Numbered from the stretch's first letter, positions 16,994 through 26,668 are shown. The stretch: 36,827 bases of DNA from Clostridia bacterium (GCA_017442265.1 JAFSAC010000045.1:1-36827); one strand, 5' to 3'. The notes: generated by a model from the letters alone, not told the origin. Numbers and translations: made by a program.

Positions 16994-19192
16994 TTATATG
17001 CCGGCACGTTCGATCCGTTCCACACCGGGAATCTGCAGCAGGCGGGCAATCACGGTATTCAGGTGTTCCACGTCGCTGACCCCGAGGGTGAGCAGTACCG
17101 TCGCTTCGTCCAGTTGAGAGTCGCGGGCGTTGATCGCGTGGATCATCACCTTCATCTGGGCCAGCACGGTGGTAATATCCACCAAAAGACCCTGACGGTT
17201 CACCGCAAAGATCTGCAGTCCGGCTTTAAAGTCGCCGTCCTGCGAAGTACCCCAATGCGCCTGCACCCACCGTTCGGGTTCGGCGGCAGTCTCCAGCGTT
17301 TCGGGGACGTTCGCGCAATCCCGTTTATGGATCGAAACACCGTATCCGCGGGTGATAAAGCCGATAATCGGGTCGCCCGGAACCGGATTACAGCAACGGG
17401 CGAATTTCACGAGACAATTATCCATGCCCTCGACCATCACGCCGCCGCTGTTATGCTTATGCCGCGGAGACAGACGAACCGGCGTCGGTTGGGTCGCCGC
17501 CGAATCGGTCTTGACCATTTTCTGGTATTCATCCCGCATACGGGGAATCAAATGGGATAACAACACCCCACCGTACCCGATCGCGGCCTCAAAATCCTCG
17601 ATGGTGGCAAAATGCTGTTTTGCCGCTTGCGCCAGCAGGAATTTTTCCATTTCCGCTTCAGGGAGACGGATAAAGTTGCGGGACAGTTCCCGCATCAGTT
17701 CCAGATGACCCTGCTCGATATTCTCTTCCCGGCGTTCCTTCTTGAACCAATTTCGAATTTTCGTACGTGCCTCGCCGGTACGCACAATCTGCAACCAATC
17801 GCGGCTGGGTCCGTGACCGGGGGACGAGGTGGTCAGCACCTCCACGATCTCGCCGATCTTTACTTTATAATCCAGCGGTACGATACGGCCGTCCACCTTC
17901 GCGCCTACCATACGGTTACCGACCGCGGTATGGATCGCGTATGCAAAGTCAATAACCGTCGCACCGGTCGGCAGGGCGATCACGTCCCCTTTGGGGGTGA
18001 ACACGAACACCTCTTCCGCCGAGAGGTCGGTTTTAATATTCCGGACGATATCCTCCGCATCGTCCACGTCCTTCTGGTTTTCGATAAACTGCCGCATCCA
18101 CGCCAGTTTTTCGTCCAGCTTATCCTTCTTTTGCAGACCGATCTTATACTTCCAGTGAGCGGCAACACCGTATTCCGCCGTATAATGCATCTCCCAGGTG
18201 CGGATCTGCACCTCAAACGGAATCTTATCCTTACTGATGACGGTGGTGTGCAGCGACTGATACATATTCGGTTTCGGGGTGGAGATATAATCCTTAAACC
18301 GATTCGGCAGCGGACGGAACATATCGTGCACGATACCGAGCACGTTATAACAATCGTTATCGCTATTCACGATCACCCGCACCGCGTAAATGTCGTAGAT
18401 CTCCTCCAGCGTTTTCCCCTGAACGTACATCTTCCGATAGATACCGGGAATGCTCTTGATTCGACCGGACACCCGACACTCAATGCCGTACTGCTCCATA
18501 TGCTTGGCAATACGCTGTTGAATCTCCTCCAAAAACGCATCCCGCTCGTTTTTACGCAGTAACAACGCTTCCTCGATCTCATGATACGCCACCGGATCGA
18601 GTACCCGAAGGGACAGGTCCTCCAGCTCCTCTTTGGCGGCACGGATACCGAGTCGGTGAGCGAGCGGTGCGTAAATATCCATGGTTTCTCTGGCTTTATC
18701 CCGGCGCTTTTGTTCGCTCCAGCCGTCGCTGGTGCGCATATTATGCAGGCGGTCGGCCAGCTTGATGATCATTACCCGGATATCCTCCGACATAGCAAGC
18801 AGCATCTTACGGACGTTCTCCGCCTGCTGTTCCTCGCGGGTGGAAAAGGACATCTTGGTGATCTTGGTCACCCCGTCCACCAGGTTCGCAATATTTTCAC
18901 CAAACGCACGGCTAAGGTCCGAAAGCTCTACCCCGGTATCCTCCACCACGTCGTGCAGGATAGCGGCGGCGATGGTTTCGCTGTCCATGCCCATTTCTAC
19001 CAAAATGGCGGCTACCGCCAGCGGATGACAGATATAATCCTCACCTAAGGCGCGCTTTTGTCCCTCGTGCGCCGAACCGGCCAAGACCATAGCACGGTCA
19101 ATAAGATCGATATCATACGACCGTTCACTGCGCATAATCAGGTCTTTGAGCTGATTGATCGCTTCTTCTTTTGTACGCGGAATATTGGTCAT
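16994..19192 (-). CDS. relA: Bifunctional (p)ppGpp synthetase/hydrolase RelA/SpoT
   Basis: 732 residues from ATG 19192, preceded by GGAG; upstream in-frame starts lack a site. Domains: HD hydrolase (~30-180, with His42, His56 and HD at 80-81 in HDVVEDT), synthetase (~225-360, with RFKDYISTPKPNMYQSLHTT), TGS (~395-455), a helical/zinc-finger region with CCNPVPGD near 575, and C-terminal ACT (~655-730). It makes and degrades the alarmone (p)ppGpp. The intact HD motif argues that hydrolase activity is kept. It starts 17 nt after recJ. Confidence 0.96.
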   Translation of the reverse strand: MTNIPRTKEEAINQLKDLIMRSERSYDIDLIDRAMVLAGSAHEGQKRALGEDYICHPLAVAAILVEMGMDSETIAAAILHDVVEDTGVELSDLSRAFGENIANLVDGVTKITKMSFSTREEQQAENVRKMLLAMSEDIRVMIIKLADRLHNMRTSDGWSEQKRRDKARETMDIYAPLAHRLGIRAAKEELEDLSLRVLDPVAYHEIEEALLLRKNERDAFLEEIQQRIAKHMEQYGIECRVSGRIKSIPGIYRKMYVQGKTLEEIYDIYAVRVIVNSDNDCYNVLGIVHDMFRPLPNRFKDYISTPKPNMYQSLHTTVISKDKIPFEVQIRTWEMHYTAEYGVAAHWKYKIGLQKKDKLDEKLAWMRQFIENQKDVDDAEDIVRNIKTDLSAEEVFVFTPKGDVIALPTGATVIDFAYAIHTAVGNRMVGAKVDGRIVPLDYKVKIGEIVEVLTTSSPGHGPSRDWLQIVRTGEARTKIRNWFKKERREENIEQGHLELMRELSRNFIRLPEAEMEKFLLAQAAKQHFATIEDFEAAIGYGGVLLSHLIPRMRDEYQKMVKTDSAATQPTPVRLSPRHKHNSGGVMVEGMDNCLVKFARCCNPVPGDPIIGFITRGYGVSIHKRDCANVPETLETAAEPERWVQAHWGTSQDGDFKAGLQIFAVNRQGLLVDITTVLAQMKVMIHAINARDSQLDEATVLLTLGVSDVEHLNTVIARLLQIPGVERIERAGI

Positions 19193-19209
19193 ACGTGGAA
19201 GCTCCTTCA

Positions 19210-21246
19210 TCAAGATTGCGCTAAGTATTGCCACAGCGGGGTGGCGGTAAGATCGCTTTTGCCGGTGGCCGGCAATACCGCTATCTGCAACCGGTCACCG
19301 TAATCGGCAAGTGAAATTAATCCGGCTTCCCGCCAGATCTCTAATAACACACGAATGGACAGCATCGAAAAGGCCGGGTCATCAAGGGTGCGAAATAGCT
19401 GCTCCAACGTACCGCAGAATTCCTGTTTTTGCAGTAAATAACGGTACAACCGACCCATACGGTCGCGGTCGGGCAACAGCCCCTTCCCCGCATCCCGAGT
19501 ATCCCGCCGCATAATGGCGTCAAACCGGCGAGAAGTCTCGATCAGTTCGGTTTCATCCGAGGCGGCGTACCGCATATCCTTGAGCAGAACGGTGGGAGAA
19601 ACCACCCCTTTATACTCATTCTTCTCCAAACTGACAGCGAGATTCATCACCGCCCCGCAGGCGATCGGGAATTTCTGATAGTCGGTATTGAATTTCAACA
19701 CGCTCAAGGACGTGCCGTTTTTGGAAAAGGACAGTCGCAGATGTTTCCCGCCGCCCAGCGGGGTGATATTGTCCAGCCGCATCCCGAAAAGCCCGAAAAT
19801 CGGGGCGGGATTACCGGCGCCAAACGGCTCCATAGCCGCGATCTGCGCTAATTTTTCGTTATCGATACTCTCCGGACGGAGTTTGAAGTCCAGCCGCAAT
19901 TCCGGCACCGGCATCTGCGGATACCGGGAGGCGGCATACTCATTGATCGCCGCGCGGAATTGATCGATCCGGGCGGCATCCAAGGTGACACCCGCCGCCA
20001 GTTCATGTCCCCCGAAGGTGATCAGCCGATCACTGCACGCCGACAGCGCATCAAACAGCGAAAAACCGGCAATACTGCGACCCGAACCCTTGGCAACCCC
20101 GTCGGCAACCGACAGCAACACGGTCGGTTTACCGTACCGTTCGGTCAGGCGGGCGGCTAAAATTCCGATGATACCGGGCGCCCAATCGGTCCCGGCCAGC
20201 ACCAGCACCCGATCGGACAAGCGGGCGGGATTTTCACCGAGCATACCGTCAATTTCTGTGAGTATCTTGGTTTCGGCGGCTTGCCGTTCGGCGTTCAAGG
20301 CGTGCACCTTTTGCGCCAAGATACCGGCTGTCGCCGGATCGGTTTCCATTAACAACCGGGCCGCAATGGTGGGGTCCTCCATTCGTCCGGCGGCATTCAA
20401 CCGCGGTGAAATAGAAAACACCACCCGGGTAGCGGTCAGTTCTTTATCCAGCATCCCGGACAACTCAGCCAGTGCTTTCAATCCCGGGCGGCGCAGGTGG
20501 TTCATAACCCCCAGTCCCCGGCGCACCAGCGAGCGGACCGAACCAGTAAGCGGCATCACGTCAGCGAGCATACCGAGGGCGAGCAGGTCGCCGTACCGTT
20601 CCATAATCGGCTCGTCGTCCCCCTCCAAAGCGCAGGCGAGCATATACGCCACCCCGACACCGGCATAGTCGGTGCATCCGCTCGGGCAATCTGCCCGGTG
20701 AGGGTCAATAACAGCGACGGCTTTGGGCAACTGTTCCTGCGGTTGGTGGTGATCGGTGATGACCACGTCGATCCCCTTTTCGGTCGCATAAGCGATCTCT
20801 TCCACCGCCGTAATACCGTTATCCACCGTCACGATGAGGGATACCTGCTGTTCATGAAATTCGTCGATTACCGATTTGTGCAGACCGTAGCCGTCCCCTT
20901 CCCGATTGGGAAGTCGGAACAGGATGTTCGCTCCACGATCCCGCAGGTAGGTGAAAAGCAAGGTGGTGGCGGTGATGCCGTCCACGTCGTAATCGCCGTA
21001 CACCGCGATCTTTTCACCGCGGTCCAGTGCCAGTTCAATCCGCTGGACCGCAAGGTCCATATCCGCAAAGCTGAACGGATCGTCCGGCTCCTCATCCCCC
21101 AACAGGAACGAAAACACCTCTTCCGGAGTTTCGATGCCTCGGGTGGTCAAAAGCAGAGCGAGAAAAGGATTGATTTCACATTCTTCTGCAAGAGTGGCCG
21201 CAAGCCCGGTATCAATCTCCGGCAAGATCCATTTCCGTATCGCCAT
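19210..21246 (-). CDS. recJ: Single-stranded-DNA-specific exonuclease RecJ
   Basis: 678 residues from ATG 21246, with GAGGAAGG just upstream. The DHH phosphoesterase core has YGDYDVDG (83-90) and DHH (165-167); DHHA1 follows with GSGRSIAGF and GGHELAAG motifs (~385-430), then an OB-fold and a C-terminal Firmicutes extension with helical character. RecJ digests 5'-ended ssDNA in recombination and mismatch repair, using Mn2+ or Mg2+. It heads the operon recJ-relA-dtd-MBL-hemZ-kinase. Confidence 0.94.
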   Translation of the reverse strand: MAIRKWILPEIDTGLAATLAEECEINPFLALLLTTRGIETPEEVFSFLLGDEEPDDPFSFADMDLAVQRIELALDRGEKIAVYGDYDVDGITATTLLFTYLRDRGANILFRLPNREGDGYGLHKSVIDEFHEQQVSLIVTVDNGITAVEEIAYATEKGIDVVITDHHQPQEQLPKAVAVIDPHRADCPSGCTDYAGVGVAYMLACALEGDDEPIMERYGDLLALGMLADVMPLTGSVRSLVRRGLGVMNHLRRPGLKALAELSGMLDKELTATRVVFSISPRLNAAGRMEDPTIAARLLMETDPATAGILAQKVHALNAERQAAETKILTEIDGMLGENPARLSDRVLVLAGTDWAPGIIGILAARLTERYGKPTVLLSVADGVAKGSGRSIAGFSLFDALSACSDRLITFGGHELAAGVTLDAARIDQFRAAINEYAASRYPQMPVPELRLDFKLRPESIDNEKLAQIAAMEPFGAGNPAPIFGLFGMRLDNITPLGGGKHLRLSFSKNGTSLSVLKFNTDYQKFPIACGAVMNLAVSLEKNEYKGVVSPTVLLKDMRYAASDETELIETSRRFDAIMRRDTRDAGKGLLPDRDRMGRLYRYLLQKQEFCGTLEQLFRTLDDPAFSMLSIRVLLEIWREAGLISLADYGDRLQIAVLPATGKSDLTATPLWQYLAQS

Positions 21247-21284
21247 AGTCCTTCCTCGCTCCTTTCGTTTAAGATTAATAATTA

Positions 21285-21313
21285 ATTTTACCATTATTTT
21301 ATGGGCTTTTCAA
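21285..21313 (-). promoter_or_regulatory. Promoter of the recJ-relA operon
   Basis: TTGAAA (complement of 21308-21313), 17-nt spacer, TAAAAT (complement of 21285-21290), about 40 nt before recJ. Confidence 0.75.
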
Positions 21314-21331
21314 TATATATTTTTCAGCAGC

Positions 21332-21366
21332 AAAAAGAATGCCCGAACCTTCTCGGTTCGGGCATT
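21332..21366 (-). terminator. Terminator after the DUF6514-like gene
   Basis: 12-bp perfect stem (21338-21349 with 21355-21366), 5-nt loop, T-rich run on the minus strand. Confidence 0.88.
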
Positions 21367-21369
21367 CCT

Positions 21370-21606
21370 TTATGACTGACACAGAAAATCGTCAATCACA
21401 TCTTTCAGATGAATCGGGGCGAGTTGCCCCTTCGTGCAACGCTCGGCTAAAGCGGTCACCTGCTCCCGTGAGAGGGAAATATCCGACACGGTCAACACCG
21501 CTTCCGGGCAATCTGCCGTTTGGCGGTAGGCCCGGATACCGTAGCCGATATACCACCCGGTATCGGGACTGTATAACCGCTCCTCGATCGCCTCATACCG
21601 TATCAT
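21370..21606 (-). CDS. Small DUF6514-like protein
   Basis: 78 residues, unknown function. The N-terminal strand YEAIEERLYSPDTGWYIGYGI and the closing HLKDVIDDFLCQS resemble the DUF6514 family found in Clostridia. No membrane segment, signal or metal motif. It is a single gene between two hairpins. The family call rests on memory of the pattern only. Confidence 0.65.
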   Translation of the reverse strand: MIRYEAIEERLYSPDTGWYIGYGIRAYRQTADCPEAVLTVSDISLSREQVTALAERCTKGQLAPIHLKDVIDDFLCQS

Positions 21607-21666
21607 CCGGATTGTCCCCTTTCCGCCCCGTTTTGTGAATAATTTTCACTATGTCGGGTAAATAAA

Positions 21667-21711
21667 TTGCCGTGAAACAGCGGGCGCTTTTTCGCCCGTT
21701 TTCACGGCAAA
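21667..21711 (-). terminator. Long imperfect hairpin between acetyltransferase and DUF6514-like gene
   Basis: Outer stem of 11-12 bp (TTGCCGTGAAA with its complement) and inner CGGGCG/CGCCCG with a small bulge, then TTTATTTA on the minus strand. Probable terminator of the sulP-acetyltransferase transcript. Confidence 0.65.
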
Positions 21712-21781
21712 GCCGTTTCTTCTCACCCACAGTATACCGCAAGCAAGACAGAATGTCAATCCTTATTTTTACTTTTTGTGA

Positions 21782-22228
21782 TTATTTTTTACAAATTTCC
21801 CGTTCCATGGTGACGTGCACCACGCCGGCTTCTAAAAATTCATCCGATACGGTATGAAAACCGCATTTTTGATAAAACCCTTCCGCATGTTTCTGGGAGT
21901 GAAGGGTCAGCTTCCGGCAAGGGAGGTTATAAGCGATATCCTCCATACTCTTTTGCATCAGCAAACGGCCGATCCCCCGGTGATGAACCAGACTGAGCGC
22001 CCGACCGATCTGCACGGTGGTGCGTTCCTCGTCGGTGTAAAAGGCGCGAAGGTACCCGACCACCCGGCCGTCCTCTTCCAAAAAGCAATGACGGCTTTGG
22101 TAATCAACACCATCCATGTCCTGACAACGGATATCCTGTTCCAGCATAAAAATTTCCGACCGGGAGCGCAGAATTTCATACAGCTCAGCCGGGGTCAATT
22201 CATCAAAAAATTTAGCTTTGAAGGTCAT
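21782..22228 (-). CDS. GNAT family N-acetyltransferase, ElaA-like
   Basis: 148 residues from ATG 22228, preceded by a G-rich site. The N-terminal LRSRSEIFMLEQDIRCQDMD pattern resembles ElaA. The acetyl-CoA loop is in VHHRGIGRLLM, then the GFYQKCGF strand near 120. GNAT enzymes acetylate amines; the substrate is unknown. It starts 24 nt after the sulP stop, so the two probably share a transcript. Confidence 0.88.
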   Translation of the reverse strand: MTFKAKFFDELTPAELYEILRSRSEIFMLEQDIRCQDMDGVDYQSRHCFLEEDGRVVGYLRAFYTDEERTTVQIGRALSLVHHRGIGRLLMQKSMEDIAYNLPCRKLTLHSQKHAEGFYQKCGFHTVSDEFLEAGVVHVTMEREICKK

Positions 22229-22251
22229 ATCCCCCACCCCGATCATCCGTT

Positions 22252-23532
22252 TTATTGAGATTTTTTGGTCAGTTTCCCGATCAGCACGAAAAGAAGGTGC
22301 AAAGCGACCCCCACGGCGATCGCCACCACCAAATCAAAAATGACGGTAAGCAGGAAGGTGACCACCAGTACCGCGATATCGGTCACCCGTTTTTCTTTAA
22401 AAATCTTCACAAACGAGCGCCACTCGCTCATATTGTACGCTACCATAAAGAGGATAGCAGCAATGGTGGGCATCGGGATCAGCGCCGCATACGGCATCAA
22501 AAACAGCAGAACCAGCAACAGAACCAGTGCGTGAACCATACCGGCCACCGGGGTGCGGCCGCCGTTTTTGGCGTTGGCCGAGGTTCTCGCAATCGCACCG
22601 GTAGCGGGGATACCGCCAAACAGCACCGAGGCGATATTACCGACACCCTGTGCCACCAGTTCCGCATTCGGGTTATGCTTGGAATTCACCATACCGTCAG
22701 CGACCACACAGGAAAGCAACGATTCGATCGCGGCTAAAATCGCAATGGTGATCGCATTTGGGATCACAGCGATCATCTTCTCCATACTGAAATCCATACC
22801 GGCAAAATCCACCTTCGGGAGACCGGTCGGAATAGTATACAGATCGCCAATAGTATAAACCTCTTGACCCAGCGCCGGGATCACCGCCACCAAGACGGCG
22901 CTCACCACCACCGCAATCAGCGATGGCGGAATCCGTTTTTCCAGTTTCGGATAAACAATCAGAATAATGAGACTCACCCCGCCGATCAGAAGCGCCCACG
23001 GGCTGAAGGTGGCGATCGCGTGAAGATTGGCTTCCACCTTTTCCAGCGTTTCGATCGGGCGAATGCCGTCAGCATAGGTAAGACCGAGAAAATCCTTGAT
23101 CTGACCGAGTAAAATGGTTACCGCGATACCGCCGGTGAAACCAACGGTAATGGTATGCGGCATATACCGAATGAAGGAGCCGAGCTTCAAAACCCCCATG
23201 AAAAGGAGCAGGATACCCGCCATAACGGTGGCGAGGAACAAGCCGTCCATTCCCTGGGTCGCCACCACACCGGCAACGATCGTCGCAAACGCCGCAGTCG
23301 GGCCGGCGATCTGCACCCGGCTGCCGCCGAGCAGCGATACCACAAAGCCGGCGGCAATGGCGGTATACACCCCGCACGCCGGTTCCACACCGGAGGCCAG
23401 CGCCAGCGCAATGGACAGCGGCAGCGCAATGATCGCCACGATAATGCCGGCGATAAGGTCCTTCACAAACTGTTCTTTTGAATATCCACGCAAAGCGGAG
23501 ATGAGTTTCGGTTGCAGATAACATTCTTTCAT
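22252..23532 (-). CDS. SulP family anion permease lacking a STAS domain
   Basis: 426 residues with about 12-14 hydrophobic segments. The SulP signature is near the start (DLIAGIIVAIIALPLSIALA, residues ~25-44), then GSRVQIAGPTAAF and SLLSCVVADGMVNSKHNPN, and the IPATGAIARTSANAKNGGRTP stretch near 308-328. SulP proteins move sulfate, bicarbonate or other anions. The protein ends at FVLIGKLTKKSQ directly after the last helix, so the usual ~130-residue cytoplasmic STAS domain is absent. AAGGGGTG precedes the ATG. Substrate is undetermined. Confidence 0.92.
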   Translation of the reverse strand: MKECYLQPKLISALRGYSKEQFVKDLIAGIIVAIIALPLSIALALASGVEPACGVYTAIAAGFVVSLLGGSRVQIAGPTAAFATIVAGVVATQGMDGLFLATVMAGILLLFMGVLKLGSFIRYMPHTITVGFTGGIAVTILLGQIKDFLGLTYADGIRPIETLEKVEANLHAIATFSPWALLIGGVSLIILIVYPKLEKRIPPSLIAVVVSAVLVAVIPALGQEVYTIGDLYTIPTGLPKVDFAGMDFSMEKMIAVIPNAITIAILAAIESLLSCVVADGMVNSKHNPNAELVAQGVGNIASVLFGGIPATGAIARTSANAKNGGRTPVAGMVHALVLLLVLLFLMPYAALIPMPTIAAILFMVAYNMSEWRSFVKIFKEKRVTDIAVLVVTFLLTVIFDLVVAIAVGVALHLLFVLIGKLTKKSQ

Positions 23533-23558
23533 AGATATTTACACCCCTTATCCTGTTG

Positions 23559-23587
23559 ATTATAGCACCGTTGACAAGATTGTCAAC
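23559..23587 (-). promoter_or_regulatory. sulP promoter with an inverted repeat over the -35
   Basis: TTGACA (complement of 23581-23586), 16-nt spacer, TATAAT (complement of 23559-23564) preceded by TGC. GTTGACAA-GA-TTGTCAAC (23570-23587) is a perfect 8-bp palindrome covering the -35, a plausible operator. Confidence 0.75.
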
Positions 23588-23589
23588 AA

Positions 23590-23621
23590 AAGAATCCCCC
23601 TTTGCCACAGCAAAGGGGGAT
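23590..23621 (-). terminator. Terminator after the MFS-GH2 gene
   Basis: 11-bp stem (23594-23604 with 23611-23621), 6-nt loop, then TTCTTTTG on the minus strand. Confidence 0.85.
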
Positions 23622-23633
23622 CATTAAAAATGT

Positions 23634-26630
23634 TTATTCCGCAAGTTGGCGATCAAATTGGTCAAAAAGGCGTTTCTTGATCTCCTGCATCGCTTGTTCC
23701 TGCACCTTCATTACCTGCCGGTCGTAGGTGACAAGACCGTTGGTTTCATCCTCCACGTCGCTGACCTGGGTCAGCACAGCCGCACAAAGACCGTCCTTTA
23801 TTGCCGGGATCACCTCATGGAGATACAGGTCGGTAAGCGCTTTTTCAAAATCCGCAAGGGTGGTGAAAAAGCGATAGCCGTAAGTTTTATCGAGGTTGAA
23901 GGAATGCTCCGGCACCTTACAGGAATAGCCGCCGAATTCGGAAAGCACCGCCGGGCGGTCGGGGCGGGTGTGTAAGCGAATCTTTTTGAAATAGATATGC
24001 TCACTGGTAACGTCGCTGTTTTTCTCGGTAAACCAACCGGAGGTCGCATCAAATACCCGGGTGGGATCAAGTGCTTTCAGCTTTTCATACATCCGATCGG
24101 CATCGTACTGCCCCCACCCCTCATTAAAAACGGTGTAGTAGCAGACCGACGGATGATTATAGAGAAGATCGAGCGTTTGTGCCGCCGTTTGCTCAAAAAG
24201 TTCCCGGCGGCGATCGGTCGCCGAATGGGTGATGCCCTTTTTCAGTCCCACAGTGGGCAGGACGGTATCAAGGAGATAGTGATACCGCCCGGAATTGACC
24301 ATATCCTGGAACACGATCATACCGTATTTATCGCAGTAGTAATAAAACAGTTCCGGCTCCACTTTGATATGCTTGCGAAGCATATTAAAGCCGAGTTTTT
24401 TCATCTCTAAAATATCAAAGAGGTACCCGTCGGGGGTGGCGGGGGTATAAATGCCGTCGCTGAAATATCCCTGGTCCAGCAGCCCGTGGAAAAAGGTGGG
24501 CTTGCCGTTCAGACAGAGGTAAGCCCGGCCGTTTTTCGCTTCCACCGACACGGTGCGAAGCGCAAAATAGGAATCGACCACATCCTCACCGGAGGACAGA
24601 GAAAATTCGTACAAATGCGGGTTTTCAGGCGACCACCACACCGGGTTTTCGATCGGAACGGTGACCGTGTCACCTGTAAAGTCAACCACCTTGTCACCGT
24701 CTTGTCCCTTGATTTTCAAGGTTTTTTGCGGTTCGCCGCCGGTTACCTGAAGGGTCACCGAATGAAGCGTGGAGGTGATCTTCAAAGCGGAAATATACCG
24801 CTTTGGAACGCTTTCCAGCCACACCGTTTGCCAGATTCCGCTAACGGGGGTGTACCACATGCCGCCGCGATCGCGCCGTTGTTTCCCATACGGGAAATCA
24901 AAATCCAGCGTATCGGTCACCAACACCTCCAACCGGTTTTCTCCGGCAGAAAGGAAGGCGGTTATATCCCATTCAAAGGGGGTATACCCGCCGTGGTGGA
25001 CACCGACCGGGTGCCCGTTTATGGACACCTCCGCCACCTGATCCACCGCGCCGAAATGAAGCAATACACGCTCCTTTTGGAAACCGTCCGGGAGCGAAAA
25101 CAGACGGGTGTAGCGATACTTCTCGCCCGGTTTCAGCTCCCGCTGAATACCGGACAGGCGGGATTCGGGCGGAAACGGAACGGTGATCTCACCGAGCGAG
25201 GTCTCCTCCCCTTCCCGCTCGACCGACAACTCCCATTGTCCATTCAGGTTGAAAAAGGAATCCCGGCGCAGTTGCGGGCGGGGATATTCGGTCTGCCAGT
25301 CGGTTTTAGAATCGGTTTCAAACGGGGTTTTCAAGGTGTGGTTTAACCGAGGGGATTTGCGGGGACGGATAAGGAGTAACAATACCGCCAGCACCGCCAC
25401 TGCAATCAAGGCGGCTAAAAAGATGTTTTGGTTCGGGATAAACGACTGGGTGCCGTCGTTGTTCACAATCATTTCAGCATTTTTCAGCACCGTTTTTCCG
25501 ATGAAGGGGCCGACCATACCGGGAATCAACACCTGCGAGAAGATGCGAACCCCCTGGAACATACCGGCGCGATCCTCCGGGATAAGGTCACGAATTTTCG
25601 CGCCAAACACCGCCATACCCGACAGATACCCGCTCATCATCAGCAGCGACCCGACAAACACCAAAGCGGTGGAGCGGAACAGGTACAGCATCACGTAACC
25701 GACCGACAGCCACAAAAGAGAGATAGCGGCCGAAAAATCGAACTGCTTTTTATCGTACACCTTTCCCCAAAAGGCGGTGACCACCGATGCTAAAATAATG
25801 GCCGGTGCCATAACAAACACGTAGTTGGTCATTTTGAGGGATACCTCATAATACAAAATGAGGTACGGCATAAAGATCTGAATGGAAATATTAAAAAGGA
25901 TAAAGGCGAAAAGATAAAAATACAGCGAACGGTTGTCTTTTACGGTCGAAGGGCGAAAACCGTGGATCACCGCAGAAAGGTAGCTTTGCTCCGATTTTTG
26001 GATCGGCGGTTCTTTGATCAGAAAACAACCGATAATACCGATCAGGGTAACCACCGCACCGATGACGGTGAAGATAACGCTCCAGCTTTCGGCTTTTTCC
26101 AGATCAAATGCCATAAAGCCGCCAAACACCACCAAAATCGCCACCAGCGGCATCATCGCGTTGATGCCCTCGGCTGCGCCGCGGTTGGTGCTGTCGGTGC
26201 TGTCGGTCAGCCACGCATTAAAAGCGGCATCATTCGCACTCGAGCCGAAAAAGGTCATAATACAATCCAGCGCGATCACCAAAGAGGCACCAAGAGAGGC
26301 GGCGGATGCCACCGATGGGAACCAGCTCCCCAGCAGGTCGGTGCGGATAAACACGAAACCGAAAATGGAGATGCCCCATAAAATATAACCGCCGCAGATG
26401 AACAGCTTACGCTTGCCGATCTTGTCAGACAGCGCACCGATCAGGACGGTGGTGAGGGTCGCCGCCACGGCGCTGGCCGCCACCATAAGCGAAATGTCCG
26501 CCGCCGAGGCGTTAAACATTTTATAGATAAACACGTTGAGATACATATTCTCGACCACCCATGCGACCTGCCCGATCAGGCCAAACAGGGTGAGTACCGA
26601 CCAAAACCGCGGGGACAGTTTGGTTTTCAT
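23634..26630 (-). CDS. Fusion of an MFS sugar transporter with a GH2 glycosidase
   Basis: 998 residues in one uninterrupted frame from ATG 26630 (GGAGG 7 nt upstream). Residues ~1-423 are an MFS permease with 12 predicted membrane helices and the loop motif GALSDKIGKRK (~65-75). A charged linker spans ~424-455. Residues ~456-998 are a GH2 enzyme: jelly-roll domain with FNLNGQWELS, Ig-like domain, then a TIM barrel with acid/base Glu837 in NEGWG and nucleophile Glu898 in SEFGG. With 12 helices and a cytoplasmic N-terminus, the GH2 part should be cytoplasmic, placed to cut a beta-linked sugar as it enters. GH2 includes beta-galactosidases, glucuronidases and mannosidases; specificity is not clear. 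Such MFS and GH2 proteins are normally separate. Confidence 0.9.
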   Translation of the reverse strand: MKTKLSPRFWSVLTLFGLIGQVAWVVENMYLNVFIYKMFNASAADISLMVAASAVAATLTTVLIGALSDKIGKRKLFICGGYILWGISIFGFVFIRTDLLGSWFPSVASAASLGASLVIALDCIMTFFGSSANDAAFNAWLTDSTDSTNRGAAEGINAMMPLVAILVVFGGFMAFDLEKAESWSVIFTVIGAVVTLIGIIGCFLIKEPPIQKSEQSYLSAVIHGFRPSTVKDNRSLYFYLFAFILFNISIQIFMPYLILYYEVSLKMTNYVFVMAPAIILASVVTAFWGKVYDKKQFDFSAAISLLWLSVGYVMLYLFRSTALVFVGSLLMMSGYLSGMAVFGAKIRDLIPEDRAGMFQGVRIFSQVLIPGMVGPFIGKTVLKNAEMIVNNDGTQSFIPNQNIFLAALIAVAVLAVLLLLIRPRKSPRLNHTLKTPFETDSKTDWQTEYPRPQLRRDSFFNLNGQWELSVEREGEETSLGEITVPFPPESRLSGIQRELKPGEKYRYTRLFSLPDGFQKERVLLHFGAVDQVAEVSINGHPVGVHHGGYTPFEWDITAFLSAGENRLEVLVTDTLDFDFPYGKQRRDRGGMWYTPVSGIWQTVWLESVPKRYISALKITSTLHSVTLQVTGGEPQKTLKIKGQDGDKVVDFTGDTVTVPIENPVWWSPENPHLYEFSLSSGEDVVDSYFALRTVSVEAKNGRAYLCLNGKPTFFHGLLDQGYFSDGIYTPATPDGYLFDILEMKKLGFNMLRKHIKVEPELFYYYCDKYGMIVFQDMVNSGRYHYLLDTVLPTVGLKKGITHSATDRRRELFEQTAAQTLDLLYNHPSVCYYTVFNEGWGQYDADRMYEKLKALDPTRVFDATSGWFTEKNSDVTSEHIYFKKIRLHTRPDRPAVLSEFGGYSCKVPEHSFNLDKTYGYRFFTTLADFEKALTDLYLHEVIPAIKDGLCAAVLTQVSDVEDETNGLVTYDRQVMKVQEQAMQEIKKRLFDQFDRQLAE

Positions 26631-26668
26631 CGTGATTCCTCCCATACTTCATCGGATTATATTTTATA

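Noticed and set aside
17612-18562. Long + strand frame opposite relA as an extra gene
   Set aside because: It is a shadow of the relA frame: no ribosome site, no recognisable domain, and relA is intact. The same applies to the long + strand frames opposite groEL, recJ and the GH2 gene.
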